From Pseudomonas sp. RIT-PI-AD (GTDB lineage Bacteria > Pseudomonadota > Gammaproteobacteria > Pseudomonadales > Pseudomonadaceae): a stretch of 64,000 bases of DNA. Positions 10,059-19,650 of the stretch are shown piece after piece (the stretch's first letter is position 1; every line of letters starts with the position of its first letter). The translations under genes and the position numbers were made by a program. The notes under the pieces are model-generated. The model was given only the letters and a program-made list of their open reading frames with translations, did not search any database and was not told the origin of the DNA. The stretch spans positions 62,001 through 126,000 of the forward strand of contig NZ_JANZKU010000010.1 of the NCBI RefSeq assembly GCF_025642785.1, read 5' to 3'.

Positions 10059-10820
10059 ATGAACACGACTCCCGTTGCGCTCATCACCGGGGCCGGCCAG
10101 GGGCTGGGCCGCGCCACCGCCCTGCGCTTGCTGGAAGCCGGTGCCCACGTGGTGATCACCGACCTCGACGCCCGGCTCCTGGAAGAAACCCGTGAGCTGA
10201 GCGGCGCGCCCGAACGCGTCGCCGCCCTGGTGCAGGACGTCACCGCGCAGGACGCGCCGGCGCAAGCCGTGGCCTTCGCCCTCGACCGCTTCGGCGGGCT
10301 GGACTGGTTGATCAACAACGCCGGCATCGGCAAGGCCAAGAGCGTCGCGCAGACCAGCGACGAAGAGTGGGATCGCTATGCCGACATCAACCTGCGCAGT
10401 GTTTTCCGCTTTTCCCGCGAGGCCCTGCCGCACCTCAGGCCGGGCCGTGGCTGCATCGTCAACCTGGCGTCGATCTTCGGCCTGCTCGGCCATCCCGGCG
10501 TCGCCCCCTACGCCGCCACCAAGGCCGCGCTGGTCGGCCTGACCCGGCAGATGGCGGTGGACTACGGTCCCCAGGGCATCCGCGTCAACGCGGTCGCCCC
10601 GGGGATCATCGAGACCCCGCTCACCGCCGAACGGATCAGGACCGACGCGCGATTCAAAGCGCTGATGATCGACACCACGCCGTTCCACCGCATCGGCCGT
10701 CCGGAAGACGTCGCCAACGCCATCCACTTCCTCTGCTCGGACCAAGCGAGCTTCATCAGCGGCCACACCCTGACGGTGGATGGCGGCTGGAGCGTGGGCA
10801 ACTACGTACCCACGGCCTGA
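10059..10820 (+). CDS. SDR-family oxidoreductase (third of three)
   Basis: A 253-residue classical SDR: TGAGQGLG cofactor motif, ITDLD acidic switch favouring NAD, INNAG, catalytic serine region ASIFGLLG, YAATK, and the C-terminal SGHTLTVDGGW. It starts nine bases after the previous SDR with a GAGG ribosome site. It is probably a dehydrogenase or reductase of the same pathway; the substrate cannot be read from sequence. Confidence 0.85.
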   Translation: MNTTPVALITGAGQGLGRATALRLLEAGAHVVITDLDARLLEETRELSGAPERVAALVQDVTAQDAPAQAVAFALDRFGGLDWLINNAGIGKAKSVAQTSDEEWDRYADINLRSVFRFSREALPHLRPGRGCIVNLASIFGLLGHPGVAPYAATKAALVGLTRQMAVDYGPQGIRVNAVAPGIIETPLTAERIRTDARFKALMIDTTPFHRIGRPEDVANAIHFLCSDQASFISGHTLTVDGGWSVGNYVPTA

Positions 10821-10843
10821 GCGCCCCCCAGGAGATTCCCGAC

Positions 10844-11551
10844 ATGCAATACGAACTACGGTTTTACTACGTCGAGCCCGGCCGCATGCACGACCTCGAC
10901 GCGCGCATGCGCGATGGCCTGCCGCCCCTGCTGGAAAAGCACGGGATCAACGTCGTCGGCCGCTGGCACGCGCTGGCCGGCCGTGCCACGCCGCTGTTCA
11001 TCTACCTGATGGCCTGGAAGGACGACCGCGAGCGGGAAGCCCACTGGGGCGGCTTCTACAACGACCCGGACTGGTGGGCGCTGCGCGCGCAGACCAACGC
11101 CGGCAGCGAGCTGGTCCAGCACTACGACATCCAGTTGATGGTTCCCAGCCCGTCCTGGCTCGATGCCCTGCAGAAGGGACCGGCCGCCGCGCCGGGGGCG
11201 ATCCACGAATTGATCGTGCAACCCATCGCCAACGGCCAGCCGAAGGCCGCCCACGACTACCTGCGCGACATCGCGCTGCCGGCGTTGAGACGCCACGGCG
11301 GCAGCCTGCTCGGCAGCTTCACCCCGCAGGCGGGTTCGCACATGCCCGGCCTGGTCAGCCTGATCGCCTGGAAGGATTTCGCCGCCCGCCAGGCCGGCTG
11401 GGAAGCCTATTGGCAGGACCCGGCCATCCAGGCCGCGCACCAGGCCCAGCGCGACACCCTCGGGCGCAGCTTGCTGGGGCGCGCCGACACCTACCTGTTG
11501 CAGCCGGTGCCCTATGCCGAGGTCCATCCGACCCTGGGGCATGGGCGCTAG
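10844..11551 (+). CDS. Two-domain NIPSNAP-like (dimeric alpha/beta barrel) protein
   Basis: A 235-residue protein made of two related halves (about 1-105 and 120-225). Each half shows the NIPSNAP/EthD-type ferredoxin fold pattern: a beta strand with ELRFYYV or HELIVQP, a helix ending in L..HG, then a W-K-D turn (LMAWKD, LIAWKD) followed by W-rich helices. Such proteins often accompany catabolic clusters as small isomerases, lyases or unknown accessory proteins. AGGAG lies nine bases before the ATG. It fits between SDR3 and the flavoprotein with short gaps, so it is part of the operon. The function is not known. Confidence 0.7.
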   Translation: MQYELRFYYVEPGRMHDLDARMRDGLPPLLEKHGINVVGRWHALAGRATPLFIYLMAWKDDREREAHWGGFYNDPDWWALRAQTNAGSELVQHYDIQLMVPSPSWLDALQKGPAAAPGAIHELIVQPIANGQPKAAHDYLRDIALPALRRHGGSLLGSFTPQAGSHMPGLVSLIAWKDFAARQAGWEAYWQDPAIQAAHQAQRDTLGRSLLGRADTYLLQPVPYAEVHPTLGHGR

Positions 11552-11560
11552 GAGCGAATC

Positions 11561-13294
11561 ATGACGAAGCAGTTGGAAACGCGTGAGGTGGACGTGCTGG
11601 TGGTCGGCAGCGGCGCCGCCGGCATGTGCGCGGCGGCGGTGGCCCGGCTGGCGGGCCTCGAGGTGTTGCTGGTGGAGAAGACCGAGTGGATCGGCGGCAC
11701 CACCGCGCTGTCCGGAGGCGGCACCTGGATCCCGCTGAATCGCCAGGGACGCGCCCTGGGCGTGGAGGACAGCCGCGAACGGGTGGAGACCTACCTGGAT
11801 CACCTGGTCGGCGCCTTCGCCCCGCGCGCGCTGCGCCAGGCGTTCCTCGACGCGGGACCGGCGATGCTCGAGTACCTGGAAGCCAACACCCAGGTGCGCT
11901 TCTCGGGCCGCCAGTATTCGCCGGACTACTGGCCGGACGCGCCGGGCGCCGGCATGGGCGGGCGTGCCCTGGACCCCCTGGAGTTCGATGGCCGCCAGTT
12001 GGGCGAGCACTTCGAGTACCTGCGCAAGCCCTGGCCGGAGTTCCTCGCCTTCGGCGGCATGATGGTCAACAAGACCGATATCGACCTGCTGTTGCAGGCC
12101 AAGCGCTCGTGGCGTGGTTTCCGCCATGCGCTGAAGCTACTCGCGCGTTTCCTCGGCGATCGCCTGCGAGGCTATTCGCGGGGCACGCGCCTGGTGCTGG
12201 GCAATGCCCTGGCCGGGCGGCTGTATAAAAGCCTGCTCGACCTGCGCGTGGAGATCTGGCGTTCGGCGCCGGTGACCGCGCTGCTGACGGAAAACGGACG
12301 TGTCGCCGGCGCGCGCCTGACCCACGCGGGCAAGGCCTGGACGGTTCGCGCGCGGCGCGGCGTGCTGCTCGCCACCGGCGGCTTTCCCGCCAACCTGCAG
12401 ATGCGCGAGGAACTGCTGCCCCACCCGACCGGGCAGTGGTCCGCCGGCAACGAGGCCAACGAAGGCGACGGCCTGCGCATGGCGATGACCCTCGGCGCGC
12501 GCCTGGGGAATGCGACCAACGCCAACAACGCCTTCTATTCGCCGGTATCGTTGATGCGCCGTGACGACGGCAGCATGGCGCGCTTTCCCCACCTGATGCT
12601 GGATCGCTACAAGCCCGGGGTGATCATGGTGGATGCCCAGGGCCAGCGCTTCGTCAACGAGGCGGATTCTTACCACGCCTGCGGCGAGGCGCAGTACCGG
12701 ACGGGCGCGGTGCCGGCCTGGCTGGTCTGCGACGCGCGTTTCCTGCACCGCTACGGCCTCGGCATGGTCCGGCCCCAGGCCGCGTCCCTGCGGGCCTTCC
12801 TCGACAAGGGCTACCTGTTCAAGGGCGACAGCCTGGCCGGCCTGGCACGGGCGCTGGGCATCGAGCCGGCAAAGCTCGAAGCCAGCATCGAGCGCTACAA
12901 CGGCCATGCCCGGCAGGGCCAGGACCCCGATTTCGGCAAGGGACAGAACGTCTACAACCGCTACCTGGGCGATCCCTCGGCGCCGGGCAACCCCTGCCTG
13001 GCGCCCATCGAAAAAGGCCCCTTCTACGCCGTGCAGGTCGTGCCGGGCGACATCGGGACCGCCTGCGGCTTGCTGACGGATGTCCATGCGCGGGTCCTGG
13101 ATGCCGGCGGTGCGCCCATCGAGGGGCTGTATGCCGCCGGCAACGACATGAACTCCATCATGGGCGGCCAGTACCCCGGTCCCGGTATCACCCTGGGCCC
13201 GGGCCTCACCTTCGGTTACCTCGCCGCCCGCCACATGGCCGGGGCCGCCGAACCGATGCTCCAGCCGCCGCGAGCGATGGCCGACATGAGCTGA
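11561..13294 (+). CDS. FAD-dependent dehydrogenase, 3-ketosteroid-delta1-dehydrogenase / fumarate-reductase flavoprotein family
   Basis: A 577-residue flavoprotein. The N-terminal dinucleotide motif is VVGSGAAGMCAA, followed by VEKTEWIGGTTALSGG, and an ATGGFPAN second FAD motif lies near residue 275. The C-terminal QYPGPGITLGPGLTFGY motif places Tyr538 and Gly542 where KstD uses its catalytic Tyr487/Gly491 pair to enolise a ketone. The family 1,2-dehydrogenates cyclic ketones, including 3-ketosteroids and 4-oxocyclohexanecarboxylate, and can lead to aromatisation. After three SDRs able to make ring ketones, a desaturation role is a reasonable inference. AGGAG precedes the ATG, ten bases after the NIPSNAP-like gene. 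Confidence 0.82.
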   Translation: MTKQLETREVDVLVVGSGAAGMCAAAVARLAGLEVLLVEKTEWIGGTTALSGGGTWIPLNRQGRALGVEDSRERVETYLDHLVGAFAPRALRQAFLDAGPAMLEYLEANTQVRFSGRQYSPDYWPDAPGAGMGGRALDPLEFDGRQLGEHFEYLRKPWPEFLAFGGMMVNKTDIDLLLQAKRSWRGFRHALKLLARFLGDRLRGYSRGTRLVLGNALAGRLYKSLLDLRVEIWRSAPVTALLTENGRVAGARLTHAGKAWTVRARRGVLLATGGFPANLQMREELLPHPTGQWSAGNEANEGDGLRMAMTLGARLGNATNANNAFYSPVSLMRRDDGSMARFPHLMLDRYKPGVIMVDAQGQRFVNEADSYHACGEAQYRTGAVPAWLVCDARFLHRYGLGMVRPQAASLRAFLDKGYLFKGDSLAGLARALGIEPAKLEASIERYNGHARQGQDPDFGKGQNVYNRYLGDPSAPGNPCLAPIEKGPFYAVQVVPGDIGTACGLLTDVHARVLDAGGAPIEGLYAAGNDMNSIMGGQYPGPGITLGPGLTFGYLAARHMAGAAEPMLQPPRAMADMS

Positions 13295-13432
13295 CGCCGC
13301 CGCGCGCGCCTGCCGCCGCCACCGATTCGAAGTTCTTCCACCCCCCAACCGGGCCGATACGGGCCTGGCGGGATTCGGCCAGCCGCCATTCCACCGTACC
13401 GACACACAACAACAATAAAAGAGTGATCCATC

Positions 13433-14782
13433 ATGAAACTGAGCAGGACCGCGTTCGCTTTTCTGGCCCCCCTGGCCTGTATCGATCTGGCCGTCGCCGA
13501 ACAGGAGAGTAGCCACGGCTTCGTCGAGGACAGCCACCTGACGGTGCTCAACCGCAATTTCTATTTCCGTCGCGACTACGCCCACGACGGCACCACGTCG
13601 CTGGCGCGCAACGGCACCAAGCCGGTGGACCGGCGCAGCGATTACTCCGAGGAATGGGTGCAGGGCCTGATGGCCAACTTCACCTCCGGGTTCACCCAGG
13701 GCACCCTGGGGTTCGGGGTCGATGCCTACTTCTACCAGGCCCTGCGCCTGGACAGCGGCGGCGGCAGGGCCGGGCTGCGGCTGATGCCGCTCAAGGACGA
13801 CGGCCATCCCGAGGACAGTTATTCCAAGGCGGGCGCCTCGGTGAAGATGCGCCTGTCGAAAACCGAGCTGCGCTACGGCAACCTGTTCCCGGCCGTGCCG
13901 GTCTTCTGGGTCAACCAGGTGCGCCTGTTCCCCAGCTCGGCGACCGGCTTCATGCTGACCTCGGACGAGTTCGCCAAGCTCCACCTGGACGCCGGGCATT
14001 TCACCGCCAAGGGCAGCGTCGACTCGAGCAACAACGACGACCCCCTCGCCCTCGACTACGGCCTGCCGATCTCCATCGATTCGGTTAGCTACGTGGGCGG
14101 CGTCTACAAGCCGGCGCAGAACCTGAAGCTGGGCCTGTACGCCTCGGAGCTCGAGGACGTCTGGCACCAGTACTACGCCAACGCCAACTACGTGCAGCCG
14201 CTGAGCGACACCCAGGCGCTGACCTTCGACGCCAACCTGTATCGCACCCTCGACACCGGGAAGAAGCTGGCCAGCACCATCGACAACACCACCTGGTCGC
14301 TGTCCGCCGCCTACCAGTGGCAGGGGCACACCTTCACCGCGGCCTACCAGCAGGTGGACAGCGACGAACCGATGGACTGGATCGGCTTCGGCACCATGGG
14401 CGGCGGCGTGGCACTGGCCAACGCGGTGCAGTACGCCACCTTCACCGAGGCCAACGAGCGCTCCTGGCAACTGCGCTACGACCTCAACCTGGCGGCCTAC
14501 GGGGTGCCCGGGCTGACCTTCATGACCCGCTACCTGCGCGGCGACAACATCGGCAACGAGGACAGCGACAACACCTACTACACCTCGCGCTACCGCTACG
14601 AAGGCAATGACGCCCACCATTGGGAGCGGGACATCGAGGCGCGCTACGTCGTGCAGTCGGGCAGCGCCAAGAACCTGTCCTTCCGCGTGCGCCAGGCCAC
14701 CCACCGGGCCAGCACCGGCTACCGCTACGCGGATATCGACGAAGTCCGCCTGATCATCGATTACCCGCTGGATATCTTCTGA
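13433..14782 (+). CDS. OprD-family outer-membrane porin
   Basis: A 449-residue precursor with a signal peptide ending at AVA/EQ (about residue 22) and the OprD pattern: a VEDSHLTVLNRNFYFRRDY opening, the RSDYSEEWVQG segment, GFTQGTLGFGVDAY, the LRYGNLFPAVPVF strand and a C-terminal aromatic residue (Phe). The 18-stranded OprD/Occ channels take up carboxylates. It lies 138 bases after the flavoprotein, on the same strand, and probably supplies the outer-membrane step matching the MFS importer. A bidirectional hairpin follows. Confidence 0.9.
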   Translation: MKLSRTAFAFLAPLACIDLAVAEQESSHGFVEDSHLTVLNRNFYFRRDYAHDGTTSLARNGTKPVDRRSDYSEEWVQGLMANFTSGFTQGTLGFGVDAYFYQALRLDSGGGRAGLRLMPLKDDGHPEDSYSKAGASVKMRLSKTELRYGNLFPAVPVFWVNQVRLFPSSATGFMLTSDEFAKLHLDAGHFTAKGSVDSSNNDDPLALDYGLPISIDSVSYVGGVYKPAQNLKLGLYASELEDVWHQYYANANYVQPLSDTQALTFDANLYRTLDTGKKLASTIDNTTWSLSAAYQWQGHTFTAAYQQVDSDEPMDWIGFGTMGGGVALANAVQYATFTEANERSWQLRYDLNLAAYGVPGLTFMTRYLRGDNIGNEDSDNTYYTSRYRYEGNDAHHWERDIEARYVVQSGSAKNLSFRVRQATHRASTGYRYADIDEVRLIIDYPLDIF

Positions 14783-14831
14783 GCGGCCGCCGCTTGCCAC
14801 CCGCCGGGCCTGGTGCCCGGCCCGAGCCACG

Positions 14832-14857
14832 AAAAAAGCCGGCTCCAGGCCGGCTTT
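14832..14857. terminator. Bidirectional intrinsic terminator between oprD-like gene and plsC
   Basis: AAAGCCGGC (14835-14843), a five-base loop, GCCGGCTTT (14849-14857). On the minus strand it ends in six T residues, so it is a strong terminator for the glyQ-glyS-gmhB-plsC transcript; on the plus strand only three T residues follow. Confidence 0.8.
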
Positions 14858-14993
14858 CCAGGTTCGGGCGACGAAAGTTATGCACGCCGCGAGGGCTGTT
14901 TTCGCCTCAAGAATTAGCCTTCACATTCAAAGGCTTACAGGATTAAAGCGCACTTTTTAGCACATATCGTGCACAGTTTATCCACAGTTCGCG

Positions 14994-15770
14994 TCACACC
15001 GACGCCGACGAGCGTTCCTCGACGTAGCCTTCCGCATCCAGGGCGCCCAGCTCGCGCTGGGTCTGCTCGATCCAGCGGAACGCCCTGTCGTTCAGTTCGG
15101 CGATGGCGCGCGGGCCCTGCCCTTCCGCCTGCATCGCCGGGCCGATGACCACGCGGATGGTGCCGGGATACTTGGCCCAGCCTTCCTTCGGCCAGAAGCG
15201 GCCGGCGTCGTGGGCGATGGGTAGGACGGGTACCCCGGCATTGACCGCCAACGCCGCGCCGCCGCGGGAGAACTTGCCGATCTTGCCCATCGGCACCCGG
15301 GTGCCTTCCGGGAACACCAGCACCCAGGCGCCCTTGGCCAGGCATTCGTTGCCCTGCTTGGCGAGCTGCTTGAGCGCGGCCTTGGGGTTGGCGCGGTCGA
15401 TGGCGATCGGACGCAGCATGGCCATCGCCCAGCCGAAGAACGGCACGAAGAGCAGTTCCCGTTTCACCACCTGGCTCAGCGGCTCGAACAGCCCGGAGAG
15501 GAAGAAGGTTTCCCAGGTGCTCTGGTGCTTGGCGAGGATCACGCAGGGGCGCGCCGGCAGGTGCTCCAGGCCCTGGATGTCGTAGCGGATGCCGACCACC
15601 ACCCGCGCCAGCCAGACCGCCGAGCGGCACCAGTTCTGGATGACGAAGCGGTAGCGGGCGCGGAACGGCAGGAAGGGCGCGACGAAGACGCTGAGGATGC
15701 ACCAGAAGAACGAGCTGGAGGACAACAGCAGGTAGAACAGAAGGGTACGCAGGACCTGCAGTGTCGACAT
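14994..15770 (-). CDS. 1-acyl-sn-glycerol-3-phosphate acyltransferase (PlsC family)
   Basis: A 258-residue membrane enzyme that acylates lysophosphatidic acid to phosphatidic acid. An N-terminal hydrophobic segment (about residues 5-35, with a serine/phenylalanine-rich stretch) anchors it. The acyltransferase motifs are AKHQSTWE (H-x4-E block) and FPEGTR. The open frame extends 91 codons upstream through gmhB in another frame; the ATG at 15770 is the family start. It lies 13 bases after gmhB and is the last gene of a glyQ-glyS-gmhB-plsC run. It matches P. aeruginosa PA0005 (called lptA) by position. Confidence 0.92.
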   Translation of the reverse strand: MSTLQVLRTLLFYLLLSSSSFFWCILSVFVAPFLPFRARYRFVIQNWCRSAVWLARVVVGIRYDIQGLEHLPARPCVILAKHQSTWETFFLSGLFEPLSQVVKRELLFVPFFGWAMAMLRPIAIDRANPKAALKQLAKQGNECLAKGAWVLVFPEGTRVPMGKIGKFSRGGAALAVNAGVPVLPIAHDAGRFWPKEGWAKYPGTIRVVIGPAMQAEGQGPRAIAELNDRAFRWIEQTQRELGALDAEGYVEERSSASV

Positions 15771-15783
15771 CGAATCGGACCTT

Positions 15784-16314
15784 TTAACCAATGAGCCGGG
15801 CGGCGACGGCCGCCAGATCGTCGAATACCAGTGTGGTAGCCGGGAGGGGGGATTCAAGGGTGCGGGCACCCTTGCCGGTGCGCACCAGCACCGGCTGGCA
15901 ACCGACGGCCAGCGCGGCCTGCAGGTCGCCGAGGCGGTCGCCCACGTACCACACGCCGGCCAGCGGGACGCCGTAGTGGGCGGCGATCCGCACCAGCAGG
16001 CCGGGCTTCGGCTTGCGGCAGTCGCAGCCCTCGTCGGGCCCATGGGGGCAATGCACGATCAGCCCCACCTCGCCGCCCAGCGCCGCCACCCGCTCGCGCA
16101 GGCTCGCGTGCATCGCTTCGAGGGTGGCCAGGTCGTAGTAGCCACGGGCGAGCCCGGACTGGTTGGTGGCCACCGCCACGGTCCAGCCAGCCTTGGACAG
16201 CCGGGCGATGGCCTCCAGGGCGCCGGGCAGCGGCAACCATTCCTCCAGGGTCTTGATGTAGGCATCGGAGTCCTGGTTGATGACACCGTCGCGGTCGAGA
16301 ATCAGCAGTTTCAT
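15784..16314 (-). CDS. gmhB: D-glycero-beta-D-manno-heptose 1,7-bisphosphate 7-phosphatase
   Basis: A 176-residue HAD phosphatase of the LPS heptose pathway. Visible HAD motifs are LLILDRDGVIN (nucleophile and acid/base aspartates), VATNQSG, the KPKPG segment and WYVGDRLGD. The GmhB zinc-binding cysteine/histidine cluster is present as CPHGPDEGCDCRKP. The ATG at 16314 begins the family-typical MKLLILDRDG; the upstream frame is a shadow. It sits 82 bases after glyS. Confidence 0.95.
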   Translation of the reverse strand: MKLLILDRDGVINQDSDAYIKTLEEWLPLPGALEAIARLSKAGWTVAVATNQSGLARGYYDLATLEAMHASLRERVAALGGEVGLIVHCPHGPDEGCDCRKPKPGLLVRIAAHYGVPLAGVWYVGDRLGDLQAALAVGCQPVLVRTGKGARTLESPLPATTLVFDDLAAVAARLIG

Positions 16315-16396
16315 CGTATTCGCTCGGGGTCGTGGCACCCCTGTGAGGCGGTTGAACGGGGTGGCCGGGTGCCGCCATACAGCGGCACCCGGGTCT

Positions 16397-18451
16397 TCAG
16401 CCGAGCAGCGAGATGTCCGCGACGCCGAGGAACAGCCCGCGCAGGCGTGCCAGCAAGGCGTAGCGGTTGGCCCGGACCCTGGGGTCCTCGGCATTCACCA
16501 GCACCGCCTCGAAGAAGGCGTCGACCGGTTCGCGCAGCTTGGCCAGGCGTTCCAGGGCTTCGCCGTAGCGCCGCTCGGCGGCCATTGGCTGCACCGCGTG
16601 ATCGGCCTGCTGGATCGCCGCATAGAGGGCGAATTCGCTGGGGTTGTCGAAGTAATGCGCTTCCACCGCCGCCGGCACCTGGCCCTCGGCCTTGCTCAGC
16701 AGGTTGGAGACGCGTTTGTTCACCGCCGCCAGCGCATCGGCCTCGGGCAACCGGCGGAACGCCTGCACGGCCTGCACGCGCTGGTCGAAGTCCAGGGCGG
16801 AAACCGGATTCAGCGCGCGCACCGCCAGGTAGGCGGCGACGTCGATGCCCTCGTCCTCGTAGCGCGCGCGCAGGCGGTCGAAGATGAACTCCAGCACCTG
16901 CTCGGCGAGCCCGGCGCTCTTCACCTTGGCGCCATAGCGCTGGATGGCGAAGTTCACCGCCTGGGTCAGGTCCAGGTCCAGGCGCTTCTCGATGAGGATG
17001 CGCAGGATGCCCAGGGCCTGGCGACGCAGGGCGAAGGGGTCCTTGCTGCCGGTGGGCAACATGCCGATGCCGAAGATGCCGACCAGGGTGTCGAGCTTGT
17101 CGGCCACCGCCAGGGCGGCGCCGGTGAGGCTCTGCGGCAACTCGGCGCCGGCGCCGCGGGGCATGTACTGCTCGTTCAGCGCCTGGGCCACGTCCGGCGC
17201 CTCGCCGTCGTTGAGCGCGTAGTAGTGCCCGGCGATGCCCTGCATCTCCGGGAACTCGCCGACCATCTCGGTGGCCAGGTCGCACTTGGCCAGCAGGCCG
17301 GCGCGGGCGGCGCGCTGGGCGTCGGCGCCGATCTGCGGGGCGACGAAGGCGGCCAGGGCGGAAACCCGCTCGGCCTTGTCGTAGAGGCTGCCCAGCTGGG
17401 CCTGGAAGACCACGTGCTTCAGGCGTTCGTTGAAGCTTTCCAGCTTCTGCTTCTTGTCCTGCTTGAAGAAGAACTCGGCGTCGGTGAGGCGCGGCCGCAC
17501 GACCTTCTCGTTACCGGCGACGATCTGCGCCGGATCCTTGCTGTCGATGTTGGCGACCGTGATGAAGCGTGGCAGCAGCTTGCCGGCGGCGTCGAGCAGG
17601 CAGAAATACTTCTGGTTGTCCTGCATGGTGGTGATCAACGCCTCCTGGGGCACTTCGAGGAAGCGTTCCTCGAACGAGCACACCAGCGGCACCGGCCATT
17701 CCACCAGGGCGGTGACCTCGTCCAGCAGGGCCGGCGGCACCACCGCCCGTCCCTGTTGCTCGGCGGCGAGCACTTCGATGCGCTTGGCGATCAGCTCGCG
17801 GCGCTCGGCGAAGTCCGCCAGCACGTGGGCGCTGCGCAGGTTCTGCAGGTAGCTCGACGGCTGGCCGATGCGCACCGGGTCGGGGTGATGGAAGCGATGG
17901 CCGCGGGATTCGCGACCGGCCTTCTGCGCGAGGATCTCGCACTCGACCACCTGCTCGCCGAACAGCATCACCAGCCACTGGGTCGGGCGGACGAACTCCT
18001 CGCGGCGCGCGGCCCAGCGCATGCGCTTGGGAATCGGCAGGCCGGCCAGGGCGCTCTCGACGATGCCGGGCAACAGCTGGAGCGCCGGTTGGCCGGGAAT
18101 GTCCTGGCTGAAGCGCAGCTTGGGGCCGCTGCGATCGATGCGCTCCAGGTCGACGCCGCATTTCTTGGCGAAGCCGAGGGCGGCCTGGGTCGGGTTGCCG
18201 TCGGCGTCGAAGGCGGCCTGCAACGGCGGGCCGTCGAGGTTGACGCTGCGGTCCGGCTGCTGGTCGGCGAGTTGGTCGACCTGGATCGCCAGGCGCCGCG
18301 GCGCGGCGTAGACGCGGGCGGCCACATAGCCCAGGCCGGCGGCCTTGAGGCCCTGCTCCACCGCGGCGAGGAAGGCGTCGCCGAGGGTTTTCAGGGCTTT
18401 CGGCGGCAGCTCTTCGGTGCCCAGTTCGACGAGAAAATCCTGTGCACTCAT
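16397..18451 (-). CDS. glyS: Glycyl-tRNA synthetase beta subunit
   Basis: A 684-residue subunit of the bacterial alpha2beta2 glycyl-tRNA synthetase, which recognises and binds tRNA-Gly. It begins with the family motif [16 protein letters not shown] and ends with an anticodon-binding-like helical domain. Its ATG overlaps the glyQ stop (four-base overlap), so the two subunits are translationally coupled. Confidence 0.98.
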   Translation of the reverse strand: MSAQDFLVELGTEELPPKALKTLGDAFLAAVEQGLKAAGLGYVAARVYAAPRRLAIQVDQLADQQPDRSVNLDGPPLQAAFDADGNPTQAALGFAKKCGVDLERIDRSGPKLRFSQDIPGQPALQLLPGIVESALAGLPIPKRMRWAARREEFVRPTQWLVMLFGEQVVECEILAQKAGRESRGHRFHHPDPVRIGQPSSYLQNLRSAHVLADFAERRELIAKRIEVLAAEQQGRAVVPPALLDEVTALVEWPVPLVCSFEERFLEVPQEALITTMQDNQKYFCLLDAAGKLLPRFITVANIDSKDPAQIVAGNEKVVRPRLTDAEFFFKQDKKQKLESFNERLKHVVFQAQLGSLYDKAERVSALAAFVAPQIGADAQRAARAGLLAKCDLATEMVGEFPEMQGIAGHYYALNDGEAPDVAQALNEQYMPRGAGAELPQSLTGAALAVADKLDTLVGIFGIGMLPTGSKDPFALRRQALGILRILIEKRLDLDLTQAVNFAIQRYGAKVKSAGLAEQVLEFIFDRLRARYEDEGIDVAAYLAVRALNPVSALDFDQRVQAVQAFRRLPEADALAAVNKRVSNLLSKAEGQVPAAVEAHYFDNPSEFALYAAIQQADHAVQPMAAERRYGEALERLAKLREPVDAFFEAVLVNAEDPRVRANRYALLARLRGLFLGVADISLLG

Positions 18452-19416
18452 TGCGCAGACTCCTTCAGCTTGGCCAGTACTTCGTCGCGCATCAGCACTT
18501 CATCGCGCAGCGCGGCGGGCGCCATGGGGAAGCCGAGGCGTGCGCGCGCCTCCAGGTAACTCTGCGCCACGGCGCGGGCCAGGGTGCGCACGCGCAGGAT
18601 GTAGCGCTGGCGCTCGGTCACCGAGATGGCCCGGCGCGCATCCAGCAGGTTGAAGGTATGGGACGCCTTGAGCACCATTTCGTAGGTCGGCAGCGGCAGG
18701 TCCAATTGGCTCAGGCGATTGGCCTCGGATTCGTAGAAGTCGAAGAGCTCGAACAGCTTGGGCACGTTGGCGTGCTCGAAGTTGTAGGTGGACTGCTCCA
18801 CCTCGTTCTGGTGGAACACGTCGCCGTAGGTCACGATGCCGAAGGGGCCGTCGGTCCACACCAGGTCGTAGACCGAGTCCACGCCTTGCAGGTACATGGC
18901 CAGGCGTTCCAGGCCATAGGTGATCTCGCCGGTCACCGGGTAGCACTCGATGCCGCCCACTTGCTGGAAGTAGGTGAACTGGGTGACTTCCATGCCGTTC
19001 AGCCAGATTTCCCAACCCAGGCCCCAGGCGCCGAGGGTCGGCGATTCCCAGTTGTCCTCGACGAAACGGATGTCGTGCACCAGCGGGTCGAGGCCGATGG
19101 CCTCCAGCGAACCCAGGTAGAGCTCCTGGAAGTTCTCCGGGTTCGGCTTGAGCACGACCTGGAACTGGTAGTAGTGCTGCAGGCGGTTGGGGTTCTCGCC
19201 GTAGCGGCCGTCGGTGGGACGGCGGCTGGGCTGCACGTAGGCGGCGTTCCAGGTCTCCGGGCCGATGGCGCGGAGGAAGGTGGCGGTGTGAAAAGTGCCG
19301 GCACCCACTTCCATGTCGTAGGGCTGCAGCACCACGCAGCCCTGCTCGGCCCAATAGCGCTGGAGGGCGAGAATCAAATCCTGGAAGGTGCGCACGGCAG
19401 GCGTAGGCTGGCTCAC
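18448..19416 (-). CDS. glyQ: Glycyl-tRNA synthetase alpha subunit
   Basis: A 322-residue class II synthetase catalytic subunit. It has the conserved [17 protein letters not shown] start region, [18 protein letters not shown], and the class II stretch [10 protein letters not shown]. The GTG at 19416 is preferred over an upstream frame start because the upstream 53 residues are low-complexity shadow sequence and GGTG lies ahead of the GTG. It heads the operon glyQ-glyS-gmhB-plsC and is divergent from tag. Confidence 0.97.
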   Translation of the reverse strand: MSQPTPAVRTFQDLILALQRYWAEQGCVVLQPYDMEVGAGTFHTATFLRAIGPETWNAAYVQPSRRPTDGRYGENPNRLQHYYQFQVVLKPNPENFQELYLGSLEAIGLDPLVHDIRFVEDNWESPTLGAWGLGWEIWLNGMEVTQFTYFQQVGGIECYPVTGEITYGLERLAMYLQGVDSVYDLVWTDGPFGIVTYGDVFHQNEVEQSTYNFEHANVPKLFELFDFYESEANRLSQLDLPLPTYEMVLKASHTFNLLDARRAISVTERQRYILRVRTLARAVAQSYLEARARLGFPMAPAALRDEVLMRDEVLAKLKESAQ

Positions 19417-19650
19417 GAAAAATTCACCTGTGGGGCTGCGACAGAAAGCCCGGGAGTATACCCGAAGCGGCGGTGCGGCCGCGTGCGGTGCCGTGCCGAG
19501 CGGTCGCGCCCGTCGGCGCCCCTGCGTCGGCGGCGGAGACGGGTCCGCGCGCCTCCATGGGTCCACGACGGGCAAGAATCTGCCCGTGGCTGTACGGGCA
19601 TACAGCCTGGGCGGCTATAGTATCGGCCCGACCCCCGAGGATGACCGCCC

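Noticed and set aside
12137-14830. 897-codon open frame on the minus strand
   Set aside because: It lies antisense to the flavoprotein and OprD genes, whose protein motifs, ribosome sites and signal peptide are clear. Long antisense frames are expected at this GC content.
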